Part shown: positions 7,772-15,665 of the stretch, piece by piece
Numbering within the stretch: the stretch's first letter is position 1
How the letters are laid out: each line of letters starts with the position of its first letter
Assembly (NCBI GenBank): GCA_004556155.1
Contig: SFIM01000018.1
Location: forward strand, 1-46,682
Reading direction: 5' to 3'
Length of the DNA: 46,682 nt
Source: Clostridiales bacterium
GTDB taxonomy: Bacteria > Bacillota > Clostridia > Christensenellales > Aristaeellaceae
Notes under the pieces: generated by a model
Databases searched by the model: none
What the model was told of the DNA's origin: nothing
What the model saw: the letters and a program-made list of their open reading frames with translations, nothing else
Position numbers and translations under genes: made by a program

Positions 7772-8139
7772 TCGGCCAGCGCGCGCTTGAGGGCGATTTC
7801 CGCCATCATGGCGCAGTGAATATGGCCGATGTCTGGCTCGCCGTCTTCCGTTAAGGCACAGCCGATTTTTTTGTGATCCATCGTCAGCGCAGCAAGCGCG
7901 GGCCTGCCCTGGCACTGGGCGCAGGCATAGACCGCGCATGCCCACATCGGCGGGCAGGCGGATTCGGTCAGCGAAAAGCCAGCGGACTCGATAACGCCGA
8001 ATGCATTCACGCGCAGACGGATTTCCAGCCGGTCCTCGCAGTTCGGCTCATTGGCAACGCCCGCGCCATTATACGCCTCGGGCAGCGGATATTCCCCGGA
8101 CTTCGCCGCCCAGGACAGGGTGAGCTGTTGATTTGTCAT
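7747..8139 (-). CDS. NifU/IscU-like iron-sulfur scaffold-type protein
   Basis: 130 residues resembling the NifU N-terminal/IscU fold. The three ligand cysteines of that family can be placed at Cys34 (NCED, with Asp36 in the usual Asp position), Cys62 (ESACPP) and Cys109 (HIHCAMMAE). Extra cysteines occur at 68, 73, 76 and 94. The start at 8139 (MTNQQ) follows AAGGATTGGCGAT; a 9-residue longer frame is less likely. Between the hydroxylase subunits and the cytidylyltransferase, it may help load the 2Fe-2S or 4Fe-4S clusters of the hydroxylase, though this is inferred from context. The sequence is divergent, so a non-Fe-S role is possible. Confidence 0.65.
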   Translation of the reverse strand: MTNQQLTLSWAAKSGEYPLPEAYNGAGVANEPNCEDRLEIRLRVNAFGVIESAGFSLTESACPPMWACAVYACAQCQGRPALAALTMDHKKIGCALTEDGEPDIGHIHCAMMAEIALKRALADYGERFRR

Positions 8140-8157
8140 ATCGCCAATCCTTAAGAG

Positions 8158-8187
8158 CGGACGCACTCCCGCGCGGGAATGCGTCCG
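8158..8187 (-). terminator. Strong GC-rich hairpin after the FAD subunit gene
   Basis: Nearly perfect 30-bp palindrome (CGGACGCA-TCCCGC and its complement) directly after the FAD-subunit stop at 8205 and just before the ribosome-binding site of the NifU-like gene. There is no long T run on the minus strand (GAGCGG becomes CCGCTCTTAAGG), so it may act as an attenuator or RNA-stability element more than a full stop. Confidence 0.6.
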
Positions 8188-8204
8188 TTCATTTTCATGT
8201 GTGA

Positions 8205-10568
8205 TTATTCGCCCAGCAGCGTTCTGCGGATCAGCGTGCGGGTCACGTCGATCTTATAGGCGTTGCAGGACAGGGGCAGCGCATCCTCCAGGCAGATTTC
8301 CGCAGCCGCAGCAGCGGTTTCCGCATTCAGCGGCTTGCCGATCAGATAGTGCTCGGCCTTCTCGCGCTTGAGCGCGACGGGAGCCACCGCGCCCAGCACC
8401 AGGCTGGCGTCGGTGACGATGTTATTTTCATCCGTGTTCACCACGCTGGCGACAGCCACAACGGCAAAGTCGATGGCGTCGCGCACGCGGAATTTGCTGT
8501 ACACGGCCTTTGCGCCAGTCTTGGGAGCGGGCACCACGATCTCCTGAACCACCTCGCCGGGGCGCAGCACGGTCTGGATCTTGGCATGCGTGCCGAAAAA
8601 CTCCTTAGCCGTGGCGGTGCGCAGATTGGTAACCACCTTGGCATTATAGGCGTAGAGCATGTTGGCCATGTCGCTGGGATTGACCGCCAGGCAGCCGCAG
8701 TTCATGCAGCGGCCGGCTTCGCAGCGGGCAAGGCCGGGCGCGTAACTCTTTTCATCCTCATTGGTCAGGCTGCGCTCAGGAATGGGCAGCTCCTCCAGCT
8801 TGTTGCCCACGCGGTTATGCACTTCCTCGCTCTCGCTGCGCAGGAAGCCCTTTTCAGCGGGCACGGCAGGCATGGGGAAGCCCATATAGGCGCTCATGGC
8901 GCGGGCAGCATGCATACCGGAGCTGATCGCGCGGATGGCGATATCAGGGCCGGTAGCCGCGTCGCCGCCAGCGAATACGCCGGGACGGCGGGTAGCGTTA
9001 TCCTCGTTTACATCCAGCAGGCCGCGCAGGCTCTTGATCTGCGCCTTGAGCTCCTCGCCCAGGAAGTCGATATCTACGCGCTGACCGGTGGCCAGGATGA
9101 TGCAGTCAGATTCGATAACCTGCACATCGTCGTTATCATACTGGGGATTGAAGTGGCCCTCTGCGTCGCGCACGGACAGGCACCTGTTGGTCTTCATGCC
9201 GCGCACATTGCCGTTTTCATCGCGGATCACCTCAAGCAGGCCGCGGCCGTTGATAAACTCAACGCCCTCCTCCAGTACACGGGCGATTTCCTCGGGGCTG
9301 GCGGGCATTTCCTCGCGCTTTTCCAGGCACACCAGGCGAACCTTTTCAACGCCCAGACGCTTGGAGACCAGCGCTACGTCCATGGCGACGTTGCCGCCGC
9401 CGCAGACCAGCACCTCCTTGCCCACGCGCCCCTTGAGGTACTTGTTGACCTCTACCAGGAAGTTCAGACCGAACTGCGTCATATCCTCGCCGCTGAGACC
9501 CAGCAGGGGCTGCTTCCACGCGCCGGTGGCAATGTAGACGGAATCGCTGGCCTTTTCGATATCGGCCACGGTGATATCCTTGCCCACATCCACGCCCAGC
9601 TTGAAGACGACGCCCATCTTTTCCAGCGCCTGCTGCACGGTTTCGATGTACTTCTTGGGCAGGCGGTAAGCGGGGATGCCATACATCAGCACGCCGCCGG
9701 CCTTTTCCATTTTATCATAAACCGTTACCTGATGACCAGCCCTGCGCAAATTATAAGCAGCAGCCAGGCCGGAGGGGCCAGCGCCGATCACGGCGGCGGA
9801 CTTGCCGGTTTTCTTTTCGGGCGCGCGGTAGAATTCATCCATGTGCTCCAGAATGTAATCGCCCACCGTGCGCTCCACGCAGTGGATGCCCACGCTGTCG
9901 CCGTATACATGCTGGTTGCATTCCTTCTGGCAGGGATGCGGGCACACGCGGGAGGTCAGCATCGGCAACGGGTTGGCGCGCATGAGGATTTCAGCCGCAG
10001 CGTGCATATCCCCCTCGCGGATTTTTTCCATATAGGCGGGGATGTCGGTATTGGCCGGACAGCCGTGAGAGCACGGTGTCTGGCACACCTTCATCGCGCC
10101 GAAGATGGAATGATACCGGTTTTCGCCCATCATGGCATAGCACAGATGGCCGTCCTTGCGGGCGCAGTTGACGCGGCCGCCAATGGAATCTGGATAGCGG
10201 TAATACCAGCAGCGCACATCCTGGCAGATGTTTCCGCCCACGGTGGCGGTGTTGCGCAGGTTGGGGGTAGCCACGGAATACGCCGCGTCCGCAAGCGCGG
10301 GCCACTTGCTGCGCACCACGCCGCTGGATGCGATATCGGCCAGAGTGGCCATCGCGCCCAGATGCAGGCCGTCGGCTTCCTCGGCGATGCGGTTCATGCC
10401 GGGGATTTCCTTCAGGCTTACAACCGTCCTGGGATAATTCGGCAGCAGCTTTTCCTTGAGCACGCCGGTCAGATCGGTGCCGCCGGCGCTGAGAACGGCG
10501 TCGCCCTTTCGCAGAAGCTCGGAGGCCTGCTCCACGCTTTGTGCCGATTCGTAAGCAAAATGCTTCAT
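8205..10568 (-). CDS. Molybdenum hydroxylase FAD subunit with an inserted GltD-like oxidoreductase module
   Basis: 787-residue chimera. Residues 1-157 are the N-terminal half of a CoxM/XdhB-type FAD-binding subunit (SAGGTDLTG 27-35, TPNLRNTATVGGNICQD 101-117). Residues about 160-565 are a GltD/DpyA-like flavoprotein: an N-terminal Fe-S helical domain (Cys162, 166, 170, 209, 213, 217), an FAD Rossmann motif GAGPSG (262-267), an NAD(P) Rossmann motif GGGNVAMD (390-397) and the FAD-closing GVFAGGDAATGPDIAI (about 530-545). Residues about 615-787 resume the hydroxylase FAD subunit, with Cys616, 621, 624 and 626 just before AVNPSDMA and then the CO-dehydrogenase-flavoprotein C-terminal domain. Ordinary FAD subunits are about 290 residues. 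The gene starts 3 bp after the molybdopterin subunit stop. Expected role: moving electrons between the hydroxylase 2Fe-2S clusters and NAD(P)H; this is inferred. Confidence 0.9.
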   Translation of the reverse strand: MKHFAYESAQSVEQASELLRKGDAVLSAGGTDLTGVLKEKLLPNYPRTVVSLKEIPGMNRIAEEADGLHLGAMATLADIASSGVVRSKWPALADAAYSVATPNLRNTATVGGNICQDVRCWYYRYPDSIGGRVNCARKDGHLCYAMMGENRYHSIFGAMKVCQTPCSHGCPANTDIPAYMEKIREGDMHAAAEILMRANPLPMLTSRVCPHPCQKECNQHVYGDSVGIHCVERTVGDYILEHMDEFYRAPEKKTGKSAAVIGAGPSGLAAAYNLRRAGHQVTVYDKMEKAGGVLMYGIPAYRLPKKYIETVQQALEKMGVVFKLGVDVGKDITVADIEKASDSVYIATGAWKQPLLGLSGEDMTQFGLNFLVEVNKYLKGRVGKEVLVCGGGNVAMDVALVSKRLGVEKVRLVCLEKREEMPASPEEIARVLEEGVEFINGRGLLEVIRDENGNVRGMKTNRCLSVRDAEGHFNPQYDNDDVQVIESDCIILATGQRVDIDFLGEELKAQIKSLRGLLDVNEDNATRRPGVFAGGDAATGPDIAIRAISSGMHAARAMSAYMGFPMPAVPAEKGFLRSESEEVHNRVGNKLEELPIPERSLTNEDEKSYAPGLARCEAGRCMNCGCLAVNPSDMANMLYAYNAKVVTNLRTATAKEFFGTHAKIQTVLRPGEVVQEIVVPAPKTGAKAVYSKFRVRDAIDFAVVAVASVVNTDENNIVTDASLVLGAVAPVALKREKAEHYLIGKPLNAETAAAAAEICLEDALPLSCNAYKIDVTRTLIRRTLLGE

Positions 10569-10571
10569 AGC

Positions 10572-12869
10572 TTATTTCTCCTCCTTCGCTTTGAGCGCAG
10601 CCAGCACGCGGGCGGGCGTGAAGGGGAACTCGTTGATCCATACGCCGCAGGCATTGTACACGGCCATGCGGATCGCCGGGCCGCCGGGAGCCAGCAGCGG
10701 CTCGCCCACGCCGTTCGCGCCGAAGGGATAACGGGTATCCTTGCCCTTGTTGGTTTCCAGCACAATGTGATCGTGCTGCGTCACTTCATTGAAGGTACGG
10801 GTCTTATAATCCAGATTGGAGGGGTTGAGCACGCGGTAATCGTTCTGATCCCACACCGTCTCCTCCATCAGCGCCAGGTCGGTGCCGGCATAGAAGGACT
10901 GCACCTGATTGCGCAGCGGCAGGGGATTGACGATCACGCCCGCATCGGAGCCGCCGAAGTGGTTAATCAGCTTGATCGTGCCTAGCTCGGTATCGACCTC
11001 GACCTCGATCACCTGCAAATGCATGATGGTGCTATCCTCCACGCCGTTGTGATGACCCACGCCCGTGATGGAATCTACCTTGCCGATGACCATCGGGAAC
11101 AGCGGCAGCACCTTTTCGGGGTTGGAAATCTGATAGATCTTGCCGTTTTTAAGAGCCAGGTCATCCTTGGGGATTCCATGGCGCTGCTCAACGATTTCAA
11201 ACAGCTGGCGCTTCACATCCTGCGCCGCCTTCAGCGCGCAGATGCCGCCACAGTAGGTGGAGCGGGAGCCGGTGGAGCCAAAGTCCGCGGGAGTCGCGCC
11301 GGTATCGGCGGGCGCCATCTTGACGGACTCGATGGGCATATCCAGCTCCTCAGCCACGATCTTCTGCATGATATCGCGGATACCCGAGCCAAACTCCGCC
11401 ATGCAGGTGGAGATATACACAGCGCCCAGACCCGTGATGGTCACGGTGGCGTTGGAGGTTTTGCCGCCCGTATCGGCGTGACCGGCGGCGCTTACGCCGA
11501 TGCCACGGCGCTTTTTGCCATCGGGAGACACCCAGGTGGGCACGCCCCAGCCCTTCCAGCGCTCAGACCAATGACAGGCCTTCGCGGTCTCGCGCACCAG
11601 GTTCTGCCAGTCGGAGGAGTTATTGTGCTGCCAGGGATGCATGGGCGAGCAGGCGTTGTGGAACTCCTCGCCCAGCGCCAGCGCGTTCTTTTCCAGATAG
11701 ACCATGGGGTCTACATCCACCCGGCGGCAGGCCTCGAAGATGGCGGCGGTCAGCAGGTTGCTCGATTCCAGATAGCCATAGCCGCGGAAGGATCCGGAGG
11801 GCACATGGTTGGTCACGACCACCTTGGCGTCAAACTTTTTGTTGTTGGTTTTGCACAGGATGGGCAGCGAGTTGGTACCCACAGCCAGCATGAATTCCTG
11901 CGTGGAGGCTGTAGCGCCGGCGTCGGCAATCTGCGTCATTTCAACGGCGGTCGCCAGGCCGTCCTTCTTCATGCCAAACTTGACATGGCCCTTGGTGACC
12001 ATGCGGGTCTGATGGGCGGTAAAGTGCTCCTCCTTGCTGTAAGCGTACAGCACCGGGCAGTTTGCAAAGCGCGCCATCAGGGCGGTAAACACCAGGCAAT
12101 GCACGTTGCCGCTGTACAGCTTGGAGCCAAAGGAGCCGCCCACCGCGCCCACGATCAGGCGAACGTTTTCATAGGGCAGATTCAAAGAAGACGCGACGTT
12201 CTGGTGGCAGTAGGCAGGAGCCGCGGCGGAGGCAATAAAGGTAACGACGCCCTTATCCCACCAGGCAATGGTGGTAGGCGGCTCCAGCGGCAGCGGATTC
12301 TGGCCGCTGGTCAGCTCGCTGTCCATCTCCACGATCACATCGGCTTCCTCAAAGCCCTTGCCGCTGTCCCCCGCCTCAAAATGCAGGTTCTGCTTGTAGG
12401 GGGCGATGTTGCCGGGGAATTCCTTGTACAGCTGCGGCGCGCCGGGCTTCATGGCCTCGTCGATGGTATAAACGGGCTCCAGCTGCTCATATTCCACCTT
12501 GATCTTATCCATGGCCTCCATGGCCAGATCTTCGGTATCGGCAACAACCAGGGCCACAGCGTCACCCACATAGCGCACATACTCATCCAGGATGTTGGGA
12601 TGGCGGGGCGGTGTGAATCCATTGTTGACGCTGATGCCCTCGCCTGCGATATCCTGCCAGGTCACCACGCAGGCAACGCCGTCCATGGCCAGTGCTTCGC
12701 TTTTATCCACGCTGACGATGCGGGCAAAGGGATAAGGCGAGCGCAGGATTTTGCCGTATTTCATGCCGGGCACCTTGTTGTCGGCCACATACATGGCCTT
12801 GCCCGTTACAATGTCGCTGCCCAGAATACGATGGGTCTCGCGGCCGATATGGCGGAACTGCTCTTTCAT
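10572..12869 (-). CDS. Molybdopterin-binding subunit of a xanthine dehydrogenase-family hydroxylase
   Basis: 765-residue catalytic subunit of the XdhA/CoxL/XDH family. It begins with the a/b hammerhead domain (residues about 10-115, IGRETHRILGSDIVTGKAMY) and continues with the two molybdopterin-binding domains. GAVGGSFGSK and PSGSFRGYGYLESS are cofactor-contacting loops. The C-terminal GANGVGEPLLAPGG includes Glu723, the family's catalytic glutamate. The substrate is an N-heterocycle or aldehyde by family (purine, nicotinate or similar); the sequence alone does not decide. The start codon overlaps the stop of the 2Fe-2S subunit (ATGA). No in-frame UGA was seen, so selenocysteine is not suggested in the polypeptide. 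Confidence 0.92.
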   Translation of the reverse strand: MKEQFRHIGRETHRILGSDIVTGKAMYVADNKVPGMKYGKILRSPYPFARIVSVDKSEALAMDGVACVVTWQDIAGEGISVNNGFTPPRHPNILDEYVRYVGDAVALVVADTEDLAMEAMDKIKVEYEQLEPVYTIDEAMKPGAPQLYKEFPGNIAPYKQNLHFEAGDSGKGFEEADVIVEMDSELTSGQNPLPLEPPTTIAWWDKGVVTFIASAAAPAYCHQNVASSLNLPYENVRLIVGAVGGSFGSKLYSGNVHCLVFTALMARFANCPVLYAYSKEEHFTAHQTRMVTKGHVKFGMKKDGLATAVEMTQIADAGATASTQEFMLAVGTNSLPILCKTNNKKFDAKVVVTNHVPSGSFRGYGYLESSNLLTAAIFEACRRVDVDPMVYLEKNALALGEEFHNACSPMHPWQHNNSSDWQNLVRETAKACHWSERWKGWGVPTWVSPDGKKRRGIGVSAAGHADTGGKTSNATVTITGLGAVYISTCMAEFGSGIRDIMQKIVAEELDMPIESVKMAPADTGATPADFGSTGSRSTYCGGICALKAAQDVKRQLFEIVEQRHGIPKDDLALKNGKIYQISNPEKVLPLFPMVIGKVDSITGVGHHNGVEDSTIMHLQVIEVEVDTELGTIKLINHFGGSDAGVIVNPLPLRNQVQSFYAGTDLALMEETVWDQNDYRVLNPSNLDYKTRTFNEVTQHDHIVLETNKGKDTRYPFGANGVGEPLLAPGGPAIRMAVYNACGVWINEFPFTPARVLAALKAKEEK

Positions 12870-13387
12870 TGCTTGCGTTCCTCCTTCATCTGCTCAATAT
12901 AGGCCATAATGGATTCCACAGCGGTGTAATGGGTGCCGCAGCGGCAATAATTGCCCGACAGCGCCTCGCGCACCTCCGTCTCGGTGGGGCAGGGATTTTT
13001 ATCCAGCAGCGCCTGCGCCGTCATGATGATGCCGGGCGTGCAGAAGCCGCACTGATAGCCGCAGTGATCCAGGAAAGCCTGCTGAAGACCGTTCAGCTTG
13101 CCCGTAGCCGCATCGGCCAGACCTTCGATGGTGGTGATCTCCGCACCGTCGCAGTCCATGGTCAGCATCATGCAGGAAGTAACAGGCTTACCGTTCATAA
13201 TCACCGTGCAGGCGCCGCAAGCGCCCTGATCGCAGCCGAGCTTTACGCCCGTCAGACCCAGGCGGTCGCGCAGGGTATGCACCAGCGTTTCGCTCTCAGG
13301 CATTTCGCCGCGGCCCTCGCCCACGTCAAATTCGTAGGAACGGCCGTTTACCTTGAGGGTAATGACCTTTACGGATCTAACTTTCAT
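12866..13387 (-). CDS. (2Fe-2S) subunit of the molybdenum hydroxylase
   Basis: 173-residue electron-transfer subunit. The N-terminal plant-ferredoxin-type cluster is bound by Cys52, Cys57, Cys60 and Cys72 (GCDQGACGACTV). The C-terminal helical cluster is bound by Cys113, Cys116, Cys148 and Cys150 (CGFCTPG and YCRCG). It passes electrons from the molybdenum centre to the FAD subunit. AAAGGAG precedes the ATG at 13387. It is the first subunit gene of the enzyme, 29 bp after the MFS gene, and overlaps the large subunit by 4 bp. Confidence 0.95.
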   Translation of the reverse strand: MKVRSVKVITLKVNGRSYEFDVGEGRGEMPESETLVHTLRDRLGLTGVKLGCDQGACGACTVIMNGKPVTSCMMLTMDCDGAEITTIEGLADAATGKLNGLQQAFLDHCGYQCGFCTPGIIMTAQALLDKNPCPTETEVREALSGNYCRCGTHYTAVESIMAYIEQMKEERKQ

Positions 13388-13416
13388 GTATTTTCTCCTT
13401 TAAAATTCAAGACGCC

Positions 13417-14613
13417 TTATTTGGCGTTCTTCTTGGATGCGCGGAAGGCCAGGCCGATGGCTACGCCGCACAGACAGATGCCCGCGAAGAAGAACCACAC
13501 AACATTGTAATTGCCGGTGCTGTCGATGATTCGGCCAACGATAATAGGCTGCACAAGGCTTGCGGACTGGAAGATCAGGTTTTCAATGGAAATCGCGGTG
13601 GCGCTGTACTGATCGCCCGCGCGGATGGCAGCCAGGGTAGTATAGTGCGTGGAGGGCAGGTAGGAGAACGCGCCGAAGATGATGCCGATGAGGATCAGGG
13701 TGACATAGCTGTTCATCAGGCCAAACACCGCGCAGGACGCGCCCATCAGCGCCAGGGCAATCAGCATGAACTTTTTGTGGCTCATGCCCAGAGCGCTGGC
13801 CAGCTTGCCGGAGAAGCAGGAGGCGATGATGCCCGCGATGGAGAAGGCGGATACGATCATGCCGCCCTGGGTGGCGGTCAGGCCGAAGGACTGGGCAAAC
13901 TTATTGCCCCAGGTGGAGAAGCCGTTGTTGACAAACATGAACATGAAGCCCGACAGCGCCAGGATGATCTGCTGGGGATCCTTGAAATAAACCGCCAGGC
14001 CTTCCAGCAGTCCGGCCTTGCCGGCGGGAGCGGGCGCCTTGGGAATGGGCTTTACAAACAGGAACAGGCAAACAATTACCAGCACCGCGAACAGGCTTAC
14101 ATAGGCAAAGGTGCCGCGCCAGCCAACCGCATGCATCAGGCGGGGCGCAATCTGATTGGCCAGCAGAATGCCGATGGGCGGGGAGGCCAGCAGGATACCC
14201 ATGCCGGTGGCGCGCTCCTTGGGAGCAAAGTTGGCGGTAACGATCTTAGAGCAGCTGGACATGATCACGCCCGAGCACAGACCGTTGACAATGCGCACAA
14301 CCAGGCCCATGGTGTAGCCGCCGATAAGGGCCATCAGCGCCGTGCAGATGCCGCCCAGCAGGGTGGCGATAATCAGAATGTACTTGGGCTGCAGCTTATC
14401 GGCCATGATGCCGCCGGGAATCTGCGTGATGCAATAGCCCGCAAAGAAAGCGGACATGTACAGGCCGGCCTGGGTGGCGTTGATGGAAAACTCCTCCATT
14501 ACGGTGCTCATCAGCGGCGCCCAGGTAAAGCGGCTGAGGAACGTAAAGGTGAAGGCGAGTGTGGCCGACATCAGCGCCAGCCAGCGATTGCTGCTTTTGT
14601 TCGCAGTGCTCAT
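13417..14613 (-). CDS. MFS transporter, probably for the hydroxylase substrate or product
   Basis: 398-residue major facilitator with about 12 transmembrane helices. MFS features visible are the loop after helix 2 (GGIMADKLQPKY) and the basic loop between helices 4 and 5 (NFAPKERATGMG), with GWRGTFAYVS in the middle. AAGGAGGG precedes the ATG. It is the first gene of the operon with the hydroxylase subunits, which suggests it imports the N-heterocycle or exports the oxidised product; the solute is unknown. The promoter with a dyad operator is directly upstream. Confidence 0.88.
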   Translation of the reverse strand: MSTANKSSNRWLALMSATLAFTFTFLSRFTWAPLMSTVMEEFSINATQAGLYMSAFFAGYCITQIPGGIMADKLQPKYILIIATLLGGICTALMALIGGYTMGLVVRIVNGLCSGVIMSSCSKIVTANFAPKERATGMGILLASPPIGILLANQIAPRLMHAVGWRGTFAYVSLFAVLVIVCLFLFVKPIPKAPAPAGKAGLLEGLAVYFKDPQQIILALSGFMFMFVNNGFSTWGNKFAQSFGLTATQGGMIVSAFSIAGIIASCFSGKLASALGMSHKKFMLIALALMGASCAVFGLMNSYVTLILIGIIFGAFSYLPSTHYTTLAAIRAGDQYSATAISIENLIFQSASLVQPIIVGRIIDSTGNYNVVWFFFAGICLCGVAIGLAFRASKKNAK

Positions 14614-14668
14614 TTGGAAAAATCCCTCCTTGCCAAATTGACGCTCGGCTCAGAATCGACAGTTTTCT

Positions 14669-14688
14669 GAACAAATCGTCATTTGTTC
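14669..14688. promoter_or_regulatory. Dyad operator 1 at the MFS/hydroxylase promoter
   Basis: Perfect inverted repeat GAACAAAT-CGTC-ATTTGTTC, 20 bp. It begins just downstream of the -10 element (14691-14696, minus strand) and so covers the expected transcription start. The same 20-bp spacing recurs at 14854, 24660 and 24723. The likely ligand is the TetR-type protein encoded at 14950. Confidence 0.75.
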
Positions 14689-14690
14689 TA

Positions 14691-14719
14691 ATTATAATTC
14701 CTTTATCGATATTCGTCAA
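14691..14719 (-). promoter_or_regulatory. Promoter of the MFS-hydroxylase operon
   Basis: On the minus strand TTGACG (14714-14719) and TATAAT (14691-14696) are separated by 17 bp. This is near-consensus for the housekeeping sigma factor. The rest of the 336-bp divergent region to 14949 is AT-rich and holds operators and the TetR promoter; no small gene was seen. Confidence 0.75.
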
Positions 14720-14853
14720 TATGCAATTAAAAACATAACGGTCTGGATAGCAAGCGAAAATCGCGCGATTTTCAACACATTTTCAGTCTTCGATCCGCTT
14801 TTGCGGAGCAAATTCCCCTATTTTTGCGGTTTTTTCATTTACGCGCGTTTACT

Positions 14854-14873
14854 GAACAAATTATATTTTGTTT
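14854..14873. promoter_or_regulatory. Dyad operator 2 upstream of the TetR-type gene
   Basis: GAACAAA-TTATAT-TTTGTTT, 20 bp, with one mismatch between arms. It lies about 36 bp upstream of the extended -10 of the regulator gene, overlapping or just upstream of its -35 region. Confidence 0.65.
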
Positions 14874-14908
14874 TTTTGCTTTGTCATTTGCTTTTTTATC
14901 TTTTCCTG

Positions 14909-14917
14909 TGCTATAAT
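14909..14917 (+). promoter_or_regulatory. Extended -10 promoter of the TetR-type gene
   Basis: TGCTATAAT is a full extended -10 element 33 bp before the ATG. The best -35 candidate, TTGCTT 18 bp upstream, is weak, as is usual with extended -10 promoters. Confidence 0.6.
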
Positions 14918-14949
14918 TCGAGTGTAGATATCAGAAAGCGAGCCTGCCC

Positions 14950-15597
14950 ATGAAAGATAAAGCGCCTCTTGTCAAAACGCAGATTCTCACCACGGCCGAA
15001 AAAATGTTCCACGATTATGGCTACAACAATACAACCTTCCAGCAAATCGCAGATGAAATCGGCATAACCAAGAGCACGATCTCCTATCATTTCAAAAACA
15101 AATATCTGCTCCTGCTGTACATGATCGACGAGTACTTTCAGTACCTGCGCGATTTCATCGATCAGTATCCCGACGAATATCAAAACGCCTACTGGCGCAT
15201 CTGCGTGATGTACATTTATTTTTACCGCGTGATCACCAGCAGCGAAAAGAACCTTGATCTATTCTATCGCAAGGACGCTATGGACGTCTGGGAAACCAGC
15301 AAGGTCGGCATCGTCAGCAATCACTATCGCGCCATCATCCGCGATTTTCACAAGCCCTTTGACGAACTGGATCTGCGCATGTCGGTCTGCATGGATTTGG
15401 GCGCGCGCCGCAGGCTGTATCATGAGTTTCTCAGCGGCAATTCTGACCTGCAGAACATTGATACCTTCTGCTATTACCACGTATATCTGATCGGCATACT
15501 GTGCAGGCTTGATCTGCCTACGATTCAGGAAAACCTGCGACTGGCCTTTGACTTTGCCAACAAATACACGCCCGAGGTACCCTTCCTGCTGCAATAA
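14950..15597 (+). CDS. TetR/AcrR-family transcriptional regulator
   Basis: 215 residues. The N-terminal region (about 8-58) is a TetR-type helix-turn-helix: ILTTAEKMFHDYGYNNTT, then QQIADEIGITKSTISYHFKN containing the recognition helix. The remaining 155 residues form the ligand/dimer domain, which has no recognised relatives here and is rich in Tyr/Phe/Trp in its first half, suiting an aromatic ligand. It is divergent from the MFS-hydroxylase operon. Four matching 20-bp dyads at its own promoter region and at the molybdenum supply operon make it the best candidate regulator of both. Whether it represses or activates is not shown, but operator placement over promoters favours repression relieved by a ligand. 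Confidence 0.88.
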   Translation: MKDKAPLVKTQILTTAEKMFHDYGYNNTTFQQIADEIGITKSTISYHFKNKYLLLLYMIDEYFQYLRDFIDQYPDEYQNAYWRICVMYIYFYRVITSSEKNLDLFYRKDAMDVWETSKVGIVSNHYRAIIRDFHKPFDELDLRMSVCMDLGARRRLYHEFLSGNSDLQNIDTFCYYHVYLIGILCRLDLPTIQENLRLAFDFANKYTPEVPFLLQ

Positions 15598-15607
15598 AAC
15601 GCAAATC

Positions 15608-15648
15608 AAAAAACAGACCGCAAGCAATTTGCCTGCGATCTGTTTTTT
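15608..15648. terminator. Bidirectional terminator
   Basis: An A run, a CAGAcCGCA..TGCGaTCTG stem and a T run. It ends the TetR-type gene (stop 15597) on the plus strand and the molybdenum supply operon (stop 15666) on the minus strand. Confidence 0.9.
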
Positions 15649-15665
15649 TGATCAGAGAATCCGTA

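Noticed and set aside
10572..12869. Selenocysteine in the hydroxylase large subunit
   Set aside because: No in-frame TGA and no SECIS-like context was seen. A labile selenium ligand added after translation cannot be judged from sequence.
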